In this document: positions 28,742 to 37,209 of the stretch, piece by piece
Layout: each line of letters begins with the position of its first letter
How positions within the stretch are numbered: position 1 is the stretch's first letter
Assembly: GCA_014904985.1 (NCBI GenBank)
Contig: MU128987.1
Span: 145,194 to 209,193 of the forward strand
Reading direction: 5' to 3'
Length of the DNA stretch: 64,000 nt
From: Hydnum rufescens UP504
Taxonomy: Eukaryota; Basidiomycota; Agaricomycetes; Cantharellales; Hydnaceae
Made by a program: the position numbers and the translations under genes
Notes under the pieces: model-generated
Told to the model about the DNA's origin: nothing
Database searches by the model: none
What the model saw: only the letters and a program-made list of their open reading frames with translations

Positions 28742-28767
28742 GGTTCGAGGTCTAGGATCCTCGAACC
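28742..28767. repeat. Perfect 9-bp inverted repeat (hairpin)
   Basis: GGTTCGAGG and its complement CCTCGAACC flank an 8-nt loop. It sits within 5 bp of the left edge of the 1.7-kb direct repeat (28771). It is not part of a tRNA cloverleaf: no D or anticodon arm fits on either side. Confidence 0.75.
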
Positions 28768-28895
28768 CACACCCCGTCCCCACCAGAGAAAGGACAGCTT
28801 TTACTTAGTATTTCTGCACAACCATATACATTTCCTACATTTACCTACTACTGCCCTCGACGCCTACCAGCATCCAATGACACGGTGCACCAGCC

Positions 28896-29996
28896 TTAGG
28901 TTGCAGGCGCATTCCTCCTCCCAGCAAACCTCCATATGGCCCAAAGTGAGAACGACCGAGGCAGCAGACCCAGAATCCACATAACGGTTGATTTATCTCC
29001 TATGCTGAGATACGCGCTGGCTTCGGTCCCAGGGAATTCTTGACAACAAAGTCTGCGAATTCGTCCGTTTTCATCGAGCTATGTCCTTGCGAAATGTAAA
29101 TTCGAGCCATGATGCTGTCGATATAATCTTTGTATAGGGAGTTTGATGGAAGCTCGTATCTCTGGACAGTATTAGTAGCGAGCTGTAGTGACGGGGTGTA
29201 ACGTGCTTAGACTCGGACGGATGAGAACTGGACTTTTATGGACTCAGACATACGTTGCTTCGGACACCTCCAGGCTCAATGAGCATTACATTCACACCGA
29301 GCGGTCGGCATTCGTTGTAGAGGGCCTCAGTAATCGACCGAACCGCGGCTTTCGTTGCAGCATAGATTCCTGAACACAGATAGTTGAATCAAGGTGTTTG
29401 CGGGATCGTGAACGCGGGACGTTCGAAAGAATCTCAGAGCAATCCTGACCTCCGAAGGGAATTGGGATAATTGCGGTTACACTCCCCACGTTGATTACCA
29501 AGCCACTCTTGCGTTCTGCCATGTGGGGTACGACGACACGCTGAGTACGCAATATACCAAACACGTTCGTCTGGAATGTTTTCTCGGCCGTCTCGAGAGA
29601 CACATCAAGGACGGGTGCTGATAAAAGGTAGTAAGCACCACCAGATCACCAAGGTATTCAGGAACTAACCAACGCAAAGTAGGCCGCTGCATACACATCG
29701 ATATGCTCAGTCCCAGTTCGGCGGCTGAAAACGAAAATATTCGCTCACGCGTTGTTGATCAGGATATCTATGCGGCCCTCAGTATCAAGGATAGTCTTCA
29801 CGGCCGTTGACACACTATCGTCGGAATCCACATCCATCTGTACTTTACGAATATCACCGACGTCCTTCAAGCCATCCATAGACTCCATGCGGCGTGCACT
29901 TGCATAGACAATGCACCCGGCAGCGGCGAATGATTCTACGAGCGAACCGCCTATCCCACCTGCAGACGATCCCGTGATGAGCACGACAGGAGCCAT
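28896..29996 (-). pseudogene. Short-chain dehydrogenase/reductase, copy 1 (C-terminal frameshift)
   Basis: AYR1-like NAD(P)-binding Rossmann oxidoreductase. The start at 29996 gives MAPVVLITGSSAGGIGGSLV (cofactor-binding Gly motif), later IDILINNA, the 17-nt microexon (29670-29686) encoding GLLCV, and PVLDVSLETAEKTFQTNVFG. Then come SGLVINVGSVTAIIPIPFGG and, after an intron, IYAATKAAVRSITEALYNE with the catalytic YxxxK, and NVMLIEPGGVRSN. In the last exon one C is missing relative to copies 2 and 3 (about 29014), so the frame ends at 29000 as KPARISA. This loses the roughly 35-residue hydrophobic C-terminus that in related enzymes contacts membranes. Changes such as V to I and A to V at sites where copies 2 and 3 agree suggest relaxed selection. 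A sequencing indel could also explain the frameshift. Confidence 0.8.
29670..29686 (-). other. 17-nt microexon in SDR copy 1
   Basis: Bounded by ...TATGCAG and GTTAGT. It joins NNA to PVLDV as NNA-GLLCVA-PVLDV in frame (2 + 17 + 2 nt). The same exon is present at 37985-38001 and 44974-44990. Confidence 0.75.
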
Positions 29997-30833
29997 GGAG
30001 AAAAATCGAGTATGTGGAGTAAATTTGCTGTCTCTCTGTGGGAGAACCCGCCCTAAAACGCCGCAACAGTGCCACTCGGCAATATTAATGCACATTGTTG
30101 TTGACGAGGACTCAAACGCCGGACTAAGGCCCGGTAGACATACCGAAGGCGCGATGCGTTCTGCGGAAAGTATTTCGGTTATGTCTTATTCAATATATTG
30201 AATATTTTGCCTTGCTGTAATCCATATGTTTAGATGGCCATGGAGGTTGAGGTATTTCACATTTTTCAGATGAACCATTGAGAATCAAATAACAAGGTCA
30301 ATATCATTGTATCTCTAGACAATATATACATTGTTGGCCAAAAAAATTGCACTTTTAACGTGTCAGCCACGTGATCAGGGCAACGAGGGCAGCAGCAGTC
30401 GCCCGAATGCCGAAGACGGGGGGATGCTTCCTTTGCGTGGCCAGGATCCGCATCACTACGCCGGGATCGATCTCTCTTTAGCACATTTGAGGGTGCATTG
30501 GTCAGTTGAAGCCACAGATCGCTCTGTAGCGACTGTGTCTTGTAAGCCTGCCCGCAAGCACGCCGCTGGAGTTTCTTGTGTCCAAGGCTCTCTCTATATC
30601 CGGATATCTAGAACAGCGGTGCGGTGAGTGCTGCATACGCTGACTAGTGAAGCAGGGAGCGGAGACAGCCGGAGCTTGCTTCCGCCACTTCTTCGACTCT
30701 TGTCTCTGCTCTTGCGGCCAACTCACCACCGCGAACTGCCGGGGGAAAAAATCAAAAGTCTAACGACTTTGATCAGAGTAGCTACATATACCACCATATT
30801 CCTAGTCTCATAGCGACTTTAAATCCACCTTCC

Positions 30834-32624
30834 ATGTCGCCGCTCCACTCTGAAAGTGTTGCTAAGCCAAAAAAGGCCCCTGGGTCAAATAATGCAAAAC
30901 ACAAGGCTCTCGTAGATTCAGCTACAGAGTCGCATCGCGAAAAGGCAGTGAAGGCTTTCGGCCAAAGGAAAAAAGGCATCCTAACTAGGGCCCCCAACGG
31001 GGAGCCCGAAGATGTAACCCTGACAGATGACGCCCAAGACATTGAGGAAGAAAACCCTCATAGTGAGCAACAGGCATATGAAATACTCACGCTTGTAAAA
31101 CAGACTGTACACACCTTCTGGGAGACCCTAGACAGACAGCTCAGTCTTGGTGGGGAGGCGGTATCCATGCTTATTGACAGTGATGAATCCACTAAATCAA
31201 AGGTACACGAGGTCTACACCTATATATGCCGCAAGGAACACCGCACCGCAGAGGCGCTGGCACGGTCTCTCGAAGCTAGTATGTCCTTAGCCCAGAATCT
31301 ATCAACGTCACTGCTAAATATCACAGGAACACCCCCAAACCCGGGGCCTGAAACCACTCGGCCAATAACCAAGACCAACCCGACCCACGAGGCCCCACAA
31401 TCCCCCTCAAATTGGTCAAGCCAACCTCGAATGACCCCATCAGCAAGTCCTATTCCAATCAAGCCATCAATGATGAAGAAAACCGCACCGCTGCGCCCAT
31501 CCCCAGTGAATCCGACCCAACGCGGCCACCCAGGCCGCCTTATAGTGGAATTCAAACCGAAACTCCCTGCCGAAGCCCAAGCCCAAGGGCGGTTAGTGAG
31601 AGAGAAAATTAACCTCGCCCTAGAAATAGATGAGATCCCAGCATGGCTACGAGTCGCAGGGATCACGTGGTCCCACACAGGTAACCCGATTGTCATCGCA
31701 GCGGATGGATGCTCAGCAATGGATCTCCTGCCACATAAAGATATTATTGTGGCTTCCTTGATAGGAAATTCAGTAGGAGAATTCCAGACAGATGCTCATG
31801 CTGACATAGAATATCATAAAGTCAAGGTAAACGGGGTCCCAACCCAAACTTACTCATCGACTGGGAATCCATATGATGCAGAGGACGTAATGCATGAATT
31901 GGCAGAACAATGTGCCGCTTACAGACCCATGGGCCAATACGCAAAGCCAATCTGGCTGGGCAGTGCCGCCACACCAAGTCGCAAGACAACGGGGACTGTA
32001 GTCTTCTCCTTTGCAAACTCTGAAGATGCAAAAAGATTACTGAGTATCAGGCGAGTCTTCCTCTTTGGTGAGGCATGTACAATAACTAGATATGAAGACC
32101 GTGCGCCAATATGGTACTGCAAGAAGTGTGGATCCATAGGCCACAGCACTGCGACCTGTAGAAATGGTGACAGATGCAAGACCTGCTCAGTCCCCACTGC
32201 GGAACACGACACGCATAACCACCCAGTGGGGACCCCAGCCAAATGTATTGACTGCCATGGCGACCATGCTGCTACTAACAAAAACTGCCCCATCCGTATG
32301 CGTAGAGAAGGCCGCCCAACACTGGGCCCGATGAAAACTCCAGGCGGCGGCCCATTGGCAGCCAAAGGCAAAGGAAATTCAAAAATGAAAGGTAAAGGTC
32401 CGTTGCACCCTCCTCCTAACCAAGCCGGACAGCAGGAGCCAAGCACGTCGACAGCACCCGCAACTGCAACACCCCAGCGACCTACATTCAAGGCCAGTGA
32501 TTGGAAGACTCCACGCAAGGCATCGGACAAGGATCAGCCCAAATCAACACAACAGGGGGCAGAAGACTCGATGGAGGAAGATAATGGTGCCGTAAATGAA
32601 CCCTCCCCATCCCAATCCCAATGA
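30834..32624 (+). CDS. LINE ORF1: gag-like nucleic-acid-binding protein
   Basis: 596 residues from MSPLHSESVAKPKKAPGS. The N-terminal third is Lys/Glu-rich and probably helical (YEILTLVKQTVHTFWETLDR). A Pro/Ser linker follows, then an RRM-like central region, and from about residue 423 zinc knuckles: WYCKKCGSIGHSTATC (C-x2-C-x4-H-x4-C), a second Cys/His cluster (CKTC...H) and CIDCHGDHAATNKNC. The tail is Pro/Gly/Lys-rich. Its role would be to bind element RNA in the RNP. The stop codon at 32622-32624 overlaps the ORF2 start in the sequence ATGA. Confidence 0.9.
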   Translation: MSPLHSESVAKPKKAPGSNNAKHKALVDSATESHREKAVKAFGQRKKGILTRAPNGEPEDVTLTDDAQDIEEENPHSEQQAYEILTLVKQTVHTFWETLDRQLSLGGEAVSMLIDSDESTKSKVHEVYTYICRKEHRTAEALARSLEASMSLAQNLSTSLLNITGTPPNPGPETTRPITKTNPTHEAPQSPSNWSSQPRMTPSASPIPIKPSMMKKTAPLRPSPVNPTQRGHPGRLIVEFKPKLPAEAQAQGRLVREKINLALEIDEIPAWLRVAGITWSHTGNPIVIAADGCSAMDLLPHKDIIVASLIGNSVGEFQTDAHADIEYHKVKVNGVPTQTYSSTGNPYDAEDVMHELAEQCAAYRPMGQYAKPIWLGSAATPSRKTTGTVVFSFANSEDAKRLLSIRRVFLFGEACTITRYEDRAPIWYCKKCGSIGHSTATCRNGDRCKTCSVPTAEHDTHNHPVGTPAKCIDCHGDHAATNKNCPIRMRREGRPTLGPMKTPGGGPLAAKGKGNSKMKGKGPLHPPPNQAGQQEPSTSTAPATATPQRPTFKASDWKTPRKASDKDQPKSTQQGAEDSMEEDNGAVNEPSPSQSQ

Positions 32625-35600
32625 ATATTACACCCGCCACTCCAATTAACGTATTCAGCTTGAACACAGCACGTTCGAACCAAAATGGGCACGCAGCCCT
32701 ACACTATGCATCAAACTCTAATGACGACTATAGTATTATCTTATTCCAGGAGCCATGGTACGGTGCCATCGGGGGTGATAATGCAAGAGGGGGAGTAAGT
32801 ATGCCAGGCTGGCAACCTATCCTCCCCTGCGCAACAATCCCTGATGATAGGAGACCCCGTGTCATGGCCTATCAACGAGTCGAAGCAAACCTTGATATCA
32901 CTCTCCGCACTGACCTCATCAATGACCTAGACATGATGGCCCTAGACATCAAGCGTAACGGGTCCAGCCATACAGCAACCCGCATAATCAATATATACAA
33001 CCAGCCAACAGCAGAAGATGGTGAGTACGCAGCCGACCGTCTCCAGCTCCTGAACCAAGACCTCCTAACCCCCACCATACTAACGGGGGATTGGAACCTA
33101 CACCACCCCCTCTGGAGGGATATGGAGAGTCTCCCCTCGTTAAGAGCACGGGAGACAGTCACATGGCTGGGTGAGAATAGCTTCAGCCTATTGAACGCCC
33201 GGAATCAGGTGACCTACCAGTCGTTCTGTGGGCGGTTCTTCACCCCTCTCGACTTGTCTTTCGTGAATGAGGCAGCCACTGTGGCAGGCTCAATTAATGG
33301 CTGGAGGATTGATGCAGACAATCACTGTGGCTCGGACCATTTTGCAACAATCTTCTCAGTTGGGAACGACGACGCAGAAATGGTCGACATAATGGAACTC
33401 AAATGGAACTGGAAGGAGGCCAACAAGACATTGTTTGTCCAATCACTCATGGATAATCTGCATGCTGATGAGCTGGAATATGAGAGAGTCTTCGGCCCCC
33501 TCAGAGACCACCATATAACTCGAGCAACGCCAGAAGAGGTCGACCAGGCAGCTGTATCACTACAGTCCTATATGTCAACAGCAGCTGAAGCTGCAGTGCC
33601 CCATCGTAATCCCTCAAAGCGGGCCAAACCGTGGTGGACTAAGCACCTGACCGTCGCCCGGGATGAAATCAACCGGGCCCGCAATGCATCCCGTGAATTC
33701 TTCCAGCTACACGGTGAGGTAAATGATGATCTTACGCAAACCATCAAGCATGCCAGGAACTCGTTTGACCGCCTACTGAAGTCAGAGAAGAAGAAATTCT
33801 ACTCAGAAAAAGTAGAGAAAGCTACGTCCCAGAACTTCTGGGATTTTAGGCGGTGGACTTCTGGCTCTCGCCAGTACCCCTCCCCGGCACTCTCCCGTGG
33901 CCCAGGCGAGCCACCAGCGGTCCTGCATAAAGAGAAGTGTGACCTACTACGGAACGTACTATTCCCAGACCAGCCAGAAATCGCAAACGATGCACCGCCC
34001 GACATGCTCCCCCGCAACGATGACATCCCATATGAGGCAGTGAAGAAGGGTGAAGTCCGAGATGCCCTATTTGCGGCAGCGTCTGCCAATGCACCAGGTA
34101 TGAGTGGCCTGACGGGCCTCGCATACCGCTGGGCATGGTCATGTGCAGAAGACGAATTATTCTGGCTCCTAGCTGCAGCAGCTGACATCGGGTACCACCC
34201 CCAACTTTGGAGGACATCAGTGGCAATTGCCCTACGCAAACCCAAAAAGCCCGATTACTCAGCACCGAGGGCGTACCGCCTCATTCAGCTCCTGGAGGTT
34301 CTCGGCAAAGTTCTCGAACGTATTCAGGCCCGCCGACTGTCATTCCTAGCTGTACGGTATGGCATGCTCCCCCCAAACCAATTTGGTGGTGTCCCTGGCC
34401 GCTCAGCAGAGGACGCAATCCTGGCATCAATCCATGACATTGAGGCTGCGTGGAATCATAAGCTGAATACGTCCTCGCTTACTTTTGATATAACAGGGTA
34501 CTTCGACTTTGTCCCCCAAGGCATACTCCTGCGTACCCTACGTGACAAACACGTCCCACTCCCAATGGTCCAATGGATCGCATCGTTCATGTCAGACCGA
34601 TCAACAGCTCTATGCTTAGATGGCAAGCGTGACGCCCTACTCCCAGTTTCAACGGGGATCCCCCAGGGATCTTGCGTCTCACCAATACTAGCAGCCTTCT
34701 TCTCAGCTCCCCTAACGGAATATGTGCAGACGCAGGTACTTGCGCACCTCGACTCCAACGCAGATGACAAGGTGTCCGCCCATGCTGCTAGAGCGTCGGA
34801 GGTGTGCCTCTTTGTCTATGTAGACGATGGCAAACTTTCAGTAGCATCGAAGTCACTGGACACAAATGTCCTACTTCTTCAAGTGGCATACACAGCTGCC
34901 AGTGTCTGGCTAGGTGAACGTGGCTTAATGATTGATCCACTTAAAAAAGAGCTGATACACCACACGAAATCTAGGAAGACAGGCCCTGATGCCCTCCCTG
35001 ACATCATCCTTCCCACCCGCAACCCCGATGTGCCCCAAACCGTGAAACAAACCCCAACAATCAAGTGGCTCGGGGTTTGGTTCGACCGACGCCTCTCTTT
35101 CAGAACCCAGGTCAAGAACGCAGCAGCAAAAGCCGCAAAAGCTGCTGACGCACTGGGTATGCTCAGCAACTCACTGCGGGGCCTCGACCAGCAACATCTA
35201 CGCAATCTCTACAGGGGAGCAATTCTTCCGATGATGACCTATGCAAGCACGGCATGGTGGTATGGGCCTAGGAGCCTGGCGCACCCACTCATAATTGTGC
35301 AAAATAAGGCCATCCGCCATATCACAGGCGCATTTCGGACGACTCCAATCTATGCAATGGAAATCGAAGCCTCCATGCCCCCGATCCCTCTACTCCTCGA
35401 CTACTACAACGACCGTGCAGCAACACGATTCACAAATTTGGACAGTCGCAACCCCATTGTCGCACGTATGCCACCCCATACACTCCCAGTAGACCTTGCC
35501 CCTATGTCCTCCCCACCCCTACCACCTCGCCCCGCCGTACGCAACTACAGCAACCCAATCAGAAAGGCTGCAGCCGAGGCGAAATCCAAGGCCTCACTGA

Positions 35601-35656
35601 CCACACAGTCTCATCAAAATCGCCCAACGACGAGTGCCCCAATCCGAAAGGATTGA
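32621..35656 (+). CDS. LINE ORF2: AP-type endonuclease and reverse transcriptase
   Basis: 1011 residues. The endonuclease occupies roughly residues 10-250: FSLNTARSN, ILFQEPWYG (catalytic Glu), TGDWNLHHPLW and GSDHFATIF (Asp-His pair). The reverse transcriptase runs from about residue 500: VAIALRKPKKPDYS, RAYRLIQLLEVLGKVLERI, LTFDITGYFDFVPQ (first catalytic Asp), STGIPQGSCVSPILAAFF and CLFVYVDDGKLSV (YVDD catalytic pair), then thumb-like sequence IKWLGVWFDRRLSF. No stops interrupt it. It ends TSAPIRKD at 35654-35656, just where the RNase H frame takes over in +1. Its ATG overlaps the ORF1 stop (ATGA), which suggests translation by termination-reinitiation. Confidence 0.93.
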   Translation: MNITPATPINVFSLNTARSNQNGHAALHYASNSNDDYSIILFQEPWYGAIGGDNARGGVSMPGWQPILPCATIPDDRRPRVMAYQRVEANLDITLRTDLINDLDMMALDIKRNGSSHTATRIINIYNQPTAEDGEYAADRLQLLNQDLLTPTILTGDWNLHHPLWRDMESLPSLRARETVTWLGENSFSLLNARNQVTYQSFCGRFFTPLDLSFVNEAATVAGSINGWRIDADNHCGSDHFATIFSVGNDDAEMVDIMELKWNWKEANKTLFVQSLMDNLHADELEYERVFGPLRDHHITRATPEEVDQAAVSLQSYMSTAAEAAVPHRNPSKRAKPWWTKHLTVARDEINRARNASREFFQLHGEVNDDLTQTIKHARNSFDRLLKSEKKKFYSEKVEKATSQNFWDFRRWTSGSRQYPSPALSRGPGEPPAVLHKEKCDLLRNVLFPDQPEIANDAPPDMLPRNDDIPYEAVKKGEVRDALFAAASANAPGMSGLTGLAYRWAWSCAEDELFWLLAAAADIGYHPQLWRTSVAIALRKPKKPDYSAPRAYRLIQLLEVLGKVLERIQARRLSFLAVRYGMLPPNQFGGVPGRSAEDAILASIHDIEAAWNHKLNTSSLTFDITGYFDFVPQGILLRTLRDKHVPLPMVQWIASFMSDRSTALCLDGKRDALLPVSTGIPQGSCVSPILAAFFSAPLTEYVQTQVLAHLDSNADDKVSAHAARASEVCLFVYVDDGKLSVASKSLDTNVLLLQVAYTAASVWLGERGLMIDPLKKELIHHTKSRKTGPDALPDIILPTRNPDVPQTVKQTPTIKWLGVWFDRRLSFRTQVKNAAAKAAKAADALGMLSNSLRGLDQQHLRNLYRGAILPMMTYASTAWWYGPRSLAHPLIIVQNKAIRHITGAFRTTPIYAMEIEASMPPIPLLLDYYNDRAATRFTNLDSRNPIVARMPPHTLPVDLAPMSSPPLPPRPAVRNYSNPIRKAAAEAKSKASLTTQSHQNRPTTSAPIRKD

Positions 35657-36713
35657 TGCATTTGCTGAACCCCCCTGGCGGAGGTCACGCTTCGATGACG
35701 ATCTCAAAGATAGGATCAGCATTCGCGTACCCCCAACTCAGCCCGGCCATTCTTTCAAGACCGAATGGGCTGAAGATCACACTCAATTCGTACAAGCTAT
35801 CGCTTACGATACCAAGTACCTCCTAGTCTACACCGACGGGTCTCTCACCACCGAACAAGGGGTCCGCAAAACTGGGTTCGGTGCAGTAGCTTATCACAGG
35901 AATCGTGTCATCCTTGATATGGCTGGGTCCCTGGGCCCTAAGGTTGAGGTGTATGACGCTGAAATGGAGGCTCTAGCATCTGCAGCTGAGCAGACGCACC
36001 ACCTCATTCTTCACAGTAACCATCTCGCCGATGTGAATAAAATCAACATCTATGTTGATAACACAGGAGCCATACACAGGATTTTCGACGGCGGCCCAGG
36101 GAAAGCGCAGGACTGCTCTAGAAGATTCCGTGCAGCAATACTCGACATCATTGACCGCAAACCAAACATCAACGTCTTTATCGACTGGGCCCCCGGCCAC
36201 GAGAACATAGTCGGAAACGAGCTGGCTGATAAACGAGCCAAGGAAGGGTCCAAACTCAGACCTGCGCACCCACAGTACTCCTCTGCATCCTTCGTCGGGA
36301 GTACCCAACGCCGCGCCCTGGCACAAAACTGGGTGATGGAGTGGGCATCCGCAGAGAGACACCGCAGCGCTTTCACTCCTGCCAACCGCATCAAACCGTC
36401 ACTGAAGCCGTCAAAACACTTCCTGGAGCTGAGCCGTAAGGGTCTCAGCAGATCAGTCCAATGTCGGACAGGCCATGCCCACCTTGGCGAATATTACGCC
36501 CGACACGTACAAGCTGAGTCCGTATCTTGCCAATGCGGAACAGACTTACAAACACGGTCACACATCCTACAGGAATGCGAACTATATGACAACGACCGCC
36601 ATATCCTCGGGGATGGAGACGATCGGGAAATCAAGATTCTCTTGGGAAGCAGCGAGGGGATCATCCGCCTTGCGTCATTCCTAGTGGCCTCCGGCGCCCT
36701 CGACAAACATTGA
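35601..36713 (+). CDS. LINE RNase H domain in a separate frame
   Basis: The frame is open from 35601 to the stop at 36711-36713 and has no early ATG, so it needs ORF2 translation with a +1 shift, or it reflects one indel. The RNase H active-site residues are all present: LVYTDGSLTTEQ (Asp), VYDAEMEALASAAEQ (Glu), INIYVDNTGAIHRI (Asp) and WAPGHENIVGNELADKRAKE (His and Asp). Downstream LSRSVQCRTGHAHLGEYYAR and CQCGTDLQTRSHILQECELY form the usual C-terminal Cys/His motif of Tad/I/jockey-type elements. In most relatives this domain is continuous with the RT. Confidence 0.88.
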   Translation, partial: PHSLIKIAQRRVPQSERIDAFAEPPWRRSRFDDDLKDRISIRVPPTQPGHSFKTEWAEDHTQFVQAIAYDTKYLLVYTDGSLTTEQGVRKTGFGAVAYHRNRVILDMAGSLGPKVEVYDAEMEALASAAEQTHHLILHSNHLADVNKINIYVDNTGAIHRIFDGGPGKAQDCSRRFRAAILDIIDRKPNINVFIDWAPGHENIVGNELADKRAKEGSKLRPAHPQYSSASFVGSTQRRALAQNWVMEWASAERHRSAFTPANRIKPSLKPSKHFLELSRKGLSRSVQCRTGHAHLGEYYARHVQAESVSCQCGTDLQTRSHILQECELYDNDRHILGDGDDREIKILLGSSEGIIRLASFLVASGALDKH

Positions 36714-37209
36714 AGGACGACGGATGGCCTGGGATTCATGGACAACAGTGTAGGGGACAGCCACCCTGCACCTCACTCGAACAGCGGGACCACATCCCCT
36801 ATTTGTTGCGTAGAAAGTGCTATTTTATTTCATTTCTTATTCTCTTATTCTCATACCCTCCGAGTGGCCATTCACCCTGCCACCACCAAAGATAACTCCA
36901 CAATGGGCCCTCCCCCTGGAACTCACCCCTCGCTCCCACCCCAGCCTACAGAAAGAAAGAACCACCTTCGTACCTAAACCTTACCTCTGCTTGGCATGTA
37001 TAGTTACCAGTTACGAGACCGCCCTCGGCGCCTGCCGGCAGCCTGACGCGGTATATAAACAAGATTTCCTCCTCCTCCTCCCATACCCCGTCCCCACCAG
37101 AGAAAGGACAGCTTTTACTTAGTATTTCTGCACAACCATATACATTTCCTACATTTACCTACTACTGCCCTCGACGCCTACCAGCATCCAATGACACGGT
37201 GCACCAGCC

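Larger units (their letters stand above)
28771..30469. repeat. Left copy of the 1.7-kb direct repeat flanking the LINE
   Basis: 1699 bp almost identical to 37085-38790 (1706 bp). It contains SDR copy 1, its promoter and the last roughly 105 bp of the adjoining chimeric gene. Eight runs are one base shorter here than in the right copy and one is one base longer, which accounts exactly for the 7-bp length difference. There are also about 12-15 substitutions, nearly all between 28.94 and 29.69 kb. Left of it is CFD1-flanking DNA; right of it the LINE begins at once. Confidence 0.85.
30470..37084 (+). mobile_element. Near-complete Tad1-like non-LTR retrotransposon (LINE)
   Basis: 6.6-kb element with a 5' UTR (30470-30833), ORF1 with zinc knuckles, ORF2 with endonuclease and reverse transcriptase, an RNase H frame and a 3' UTR ending in a (CCT)n-like tract (about 37067-37081). 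No LTRs. The APE-type endonuclease, RT and C-terminal RNase H, with a CCHC ORF1, are the layout of the Tad1/I superfamily group common in fungi. The coding parts have no internal stops apart from the ORF2/RNase H frame change, so insertion is recent. It is bordered exactly by the 1.7-kb direct repeats. The 5' border is set by the end of repeat homology. Confidence 0.9.

Noticed and set aside
28742..28767. GGTTCGAGG...CCTCGAACC as a possible tRNA T-arm
   Set aside because: The 9-bp stem is too long for a T-arm and no acceptor, D or anticodon stems can be built on either strand.
35601..36713. RNase H frame as an independent host ribonuclease H gene
   Set aside because: It directly follows the RT, has no own ATG, and carries the C-terminal Cys/His motif of LINE proteins.
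30470..37084. 1.7-kb direct repeats as LTRs of an LTR retrotransposon
   Set aside because: The repeats hold a multi-exon host SDR gene, and the interior has an AP endonuclease and no protease, integrase or primer-binding site. The architecture is that of a LINE.
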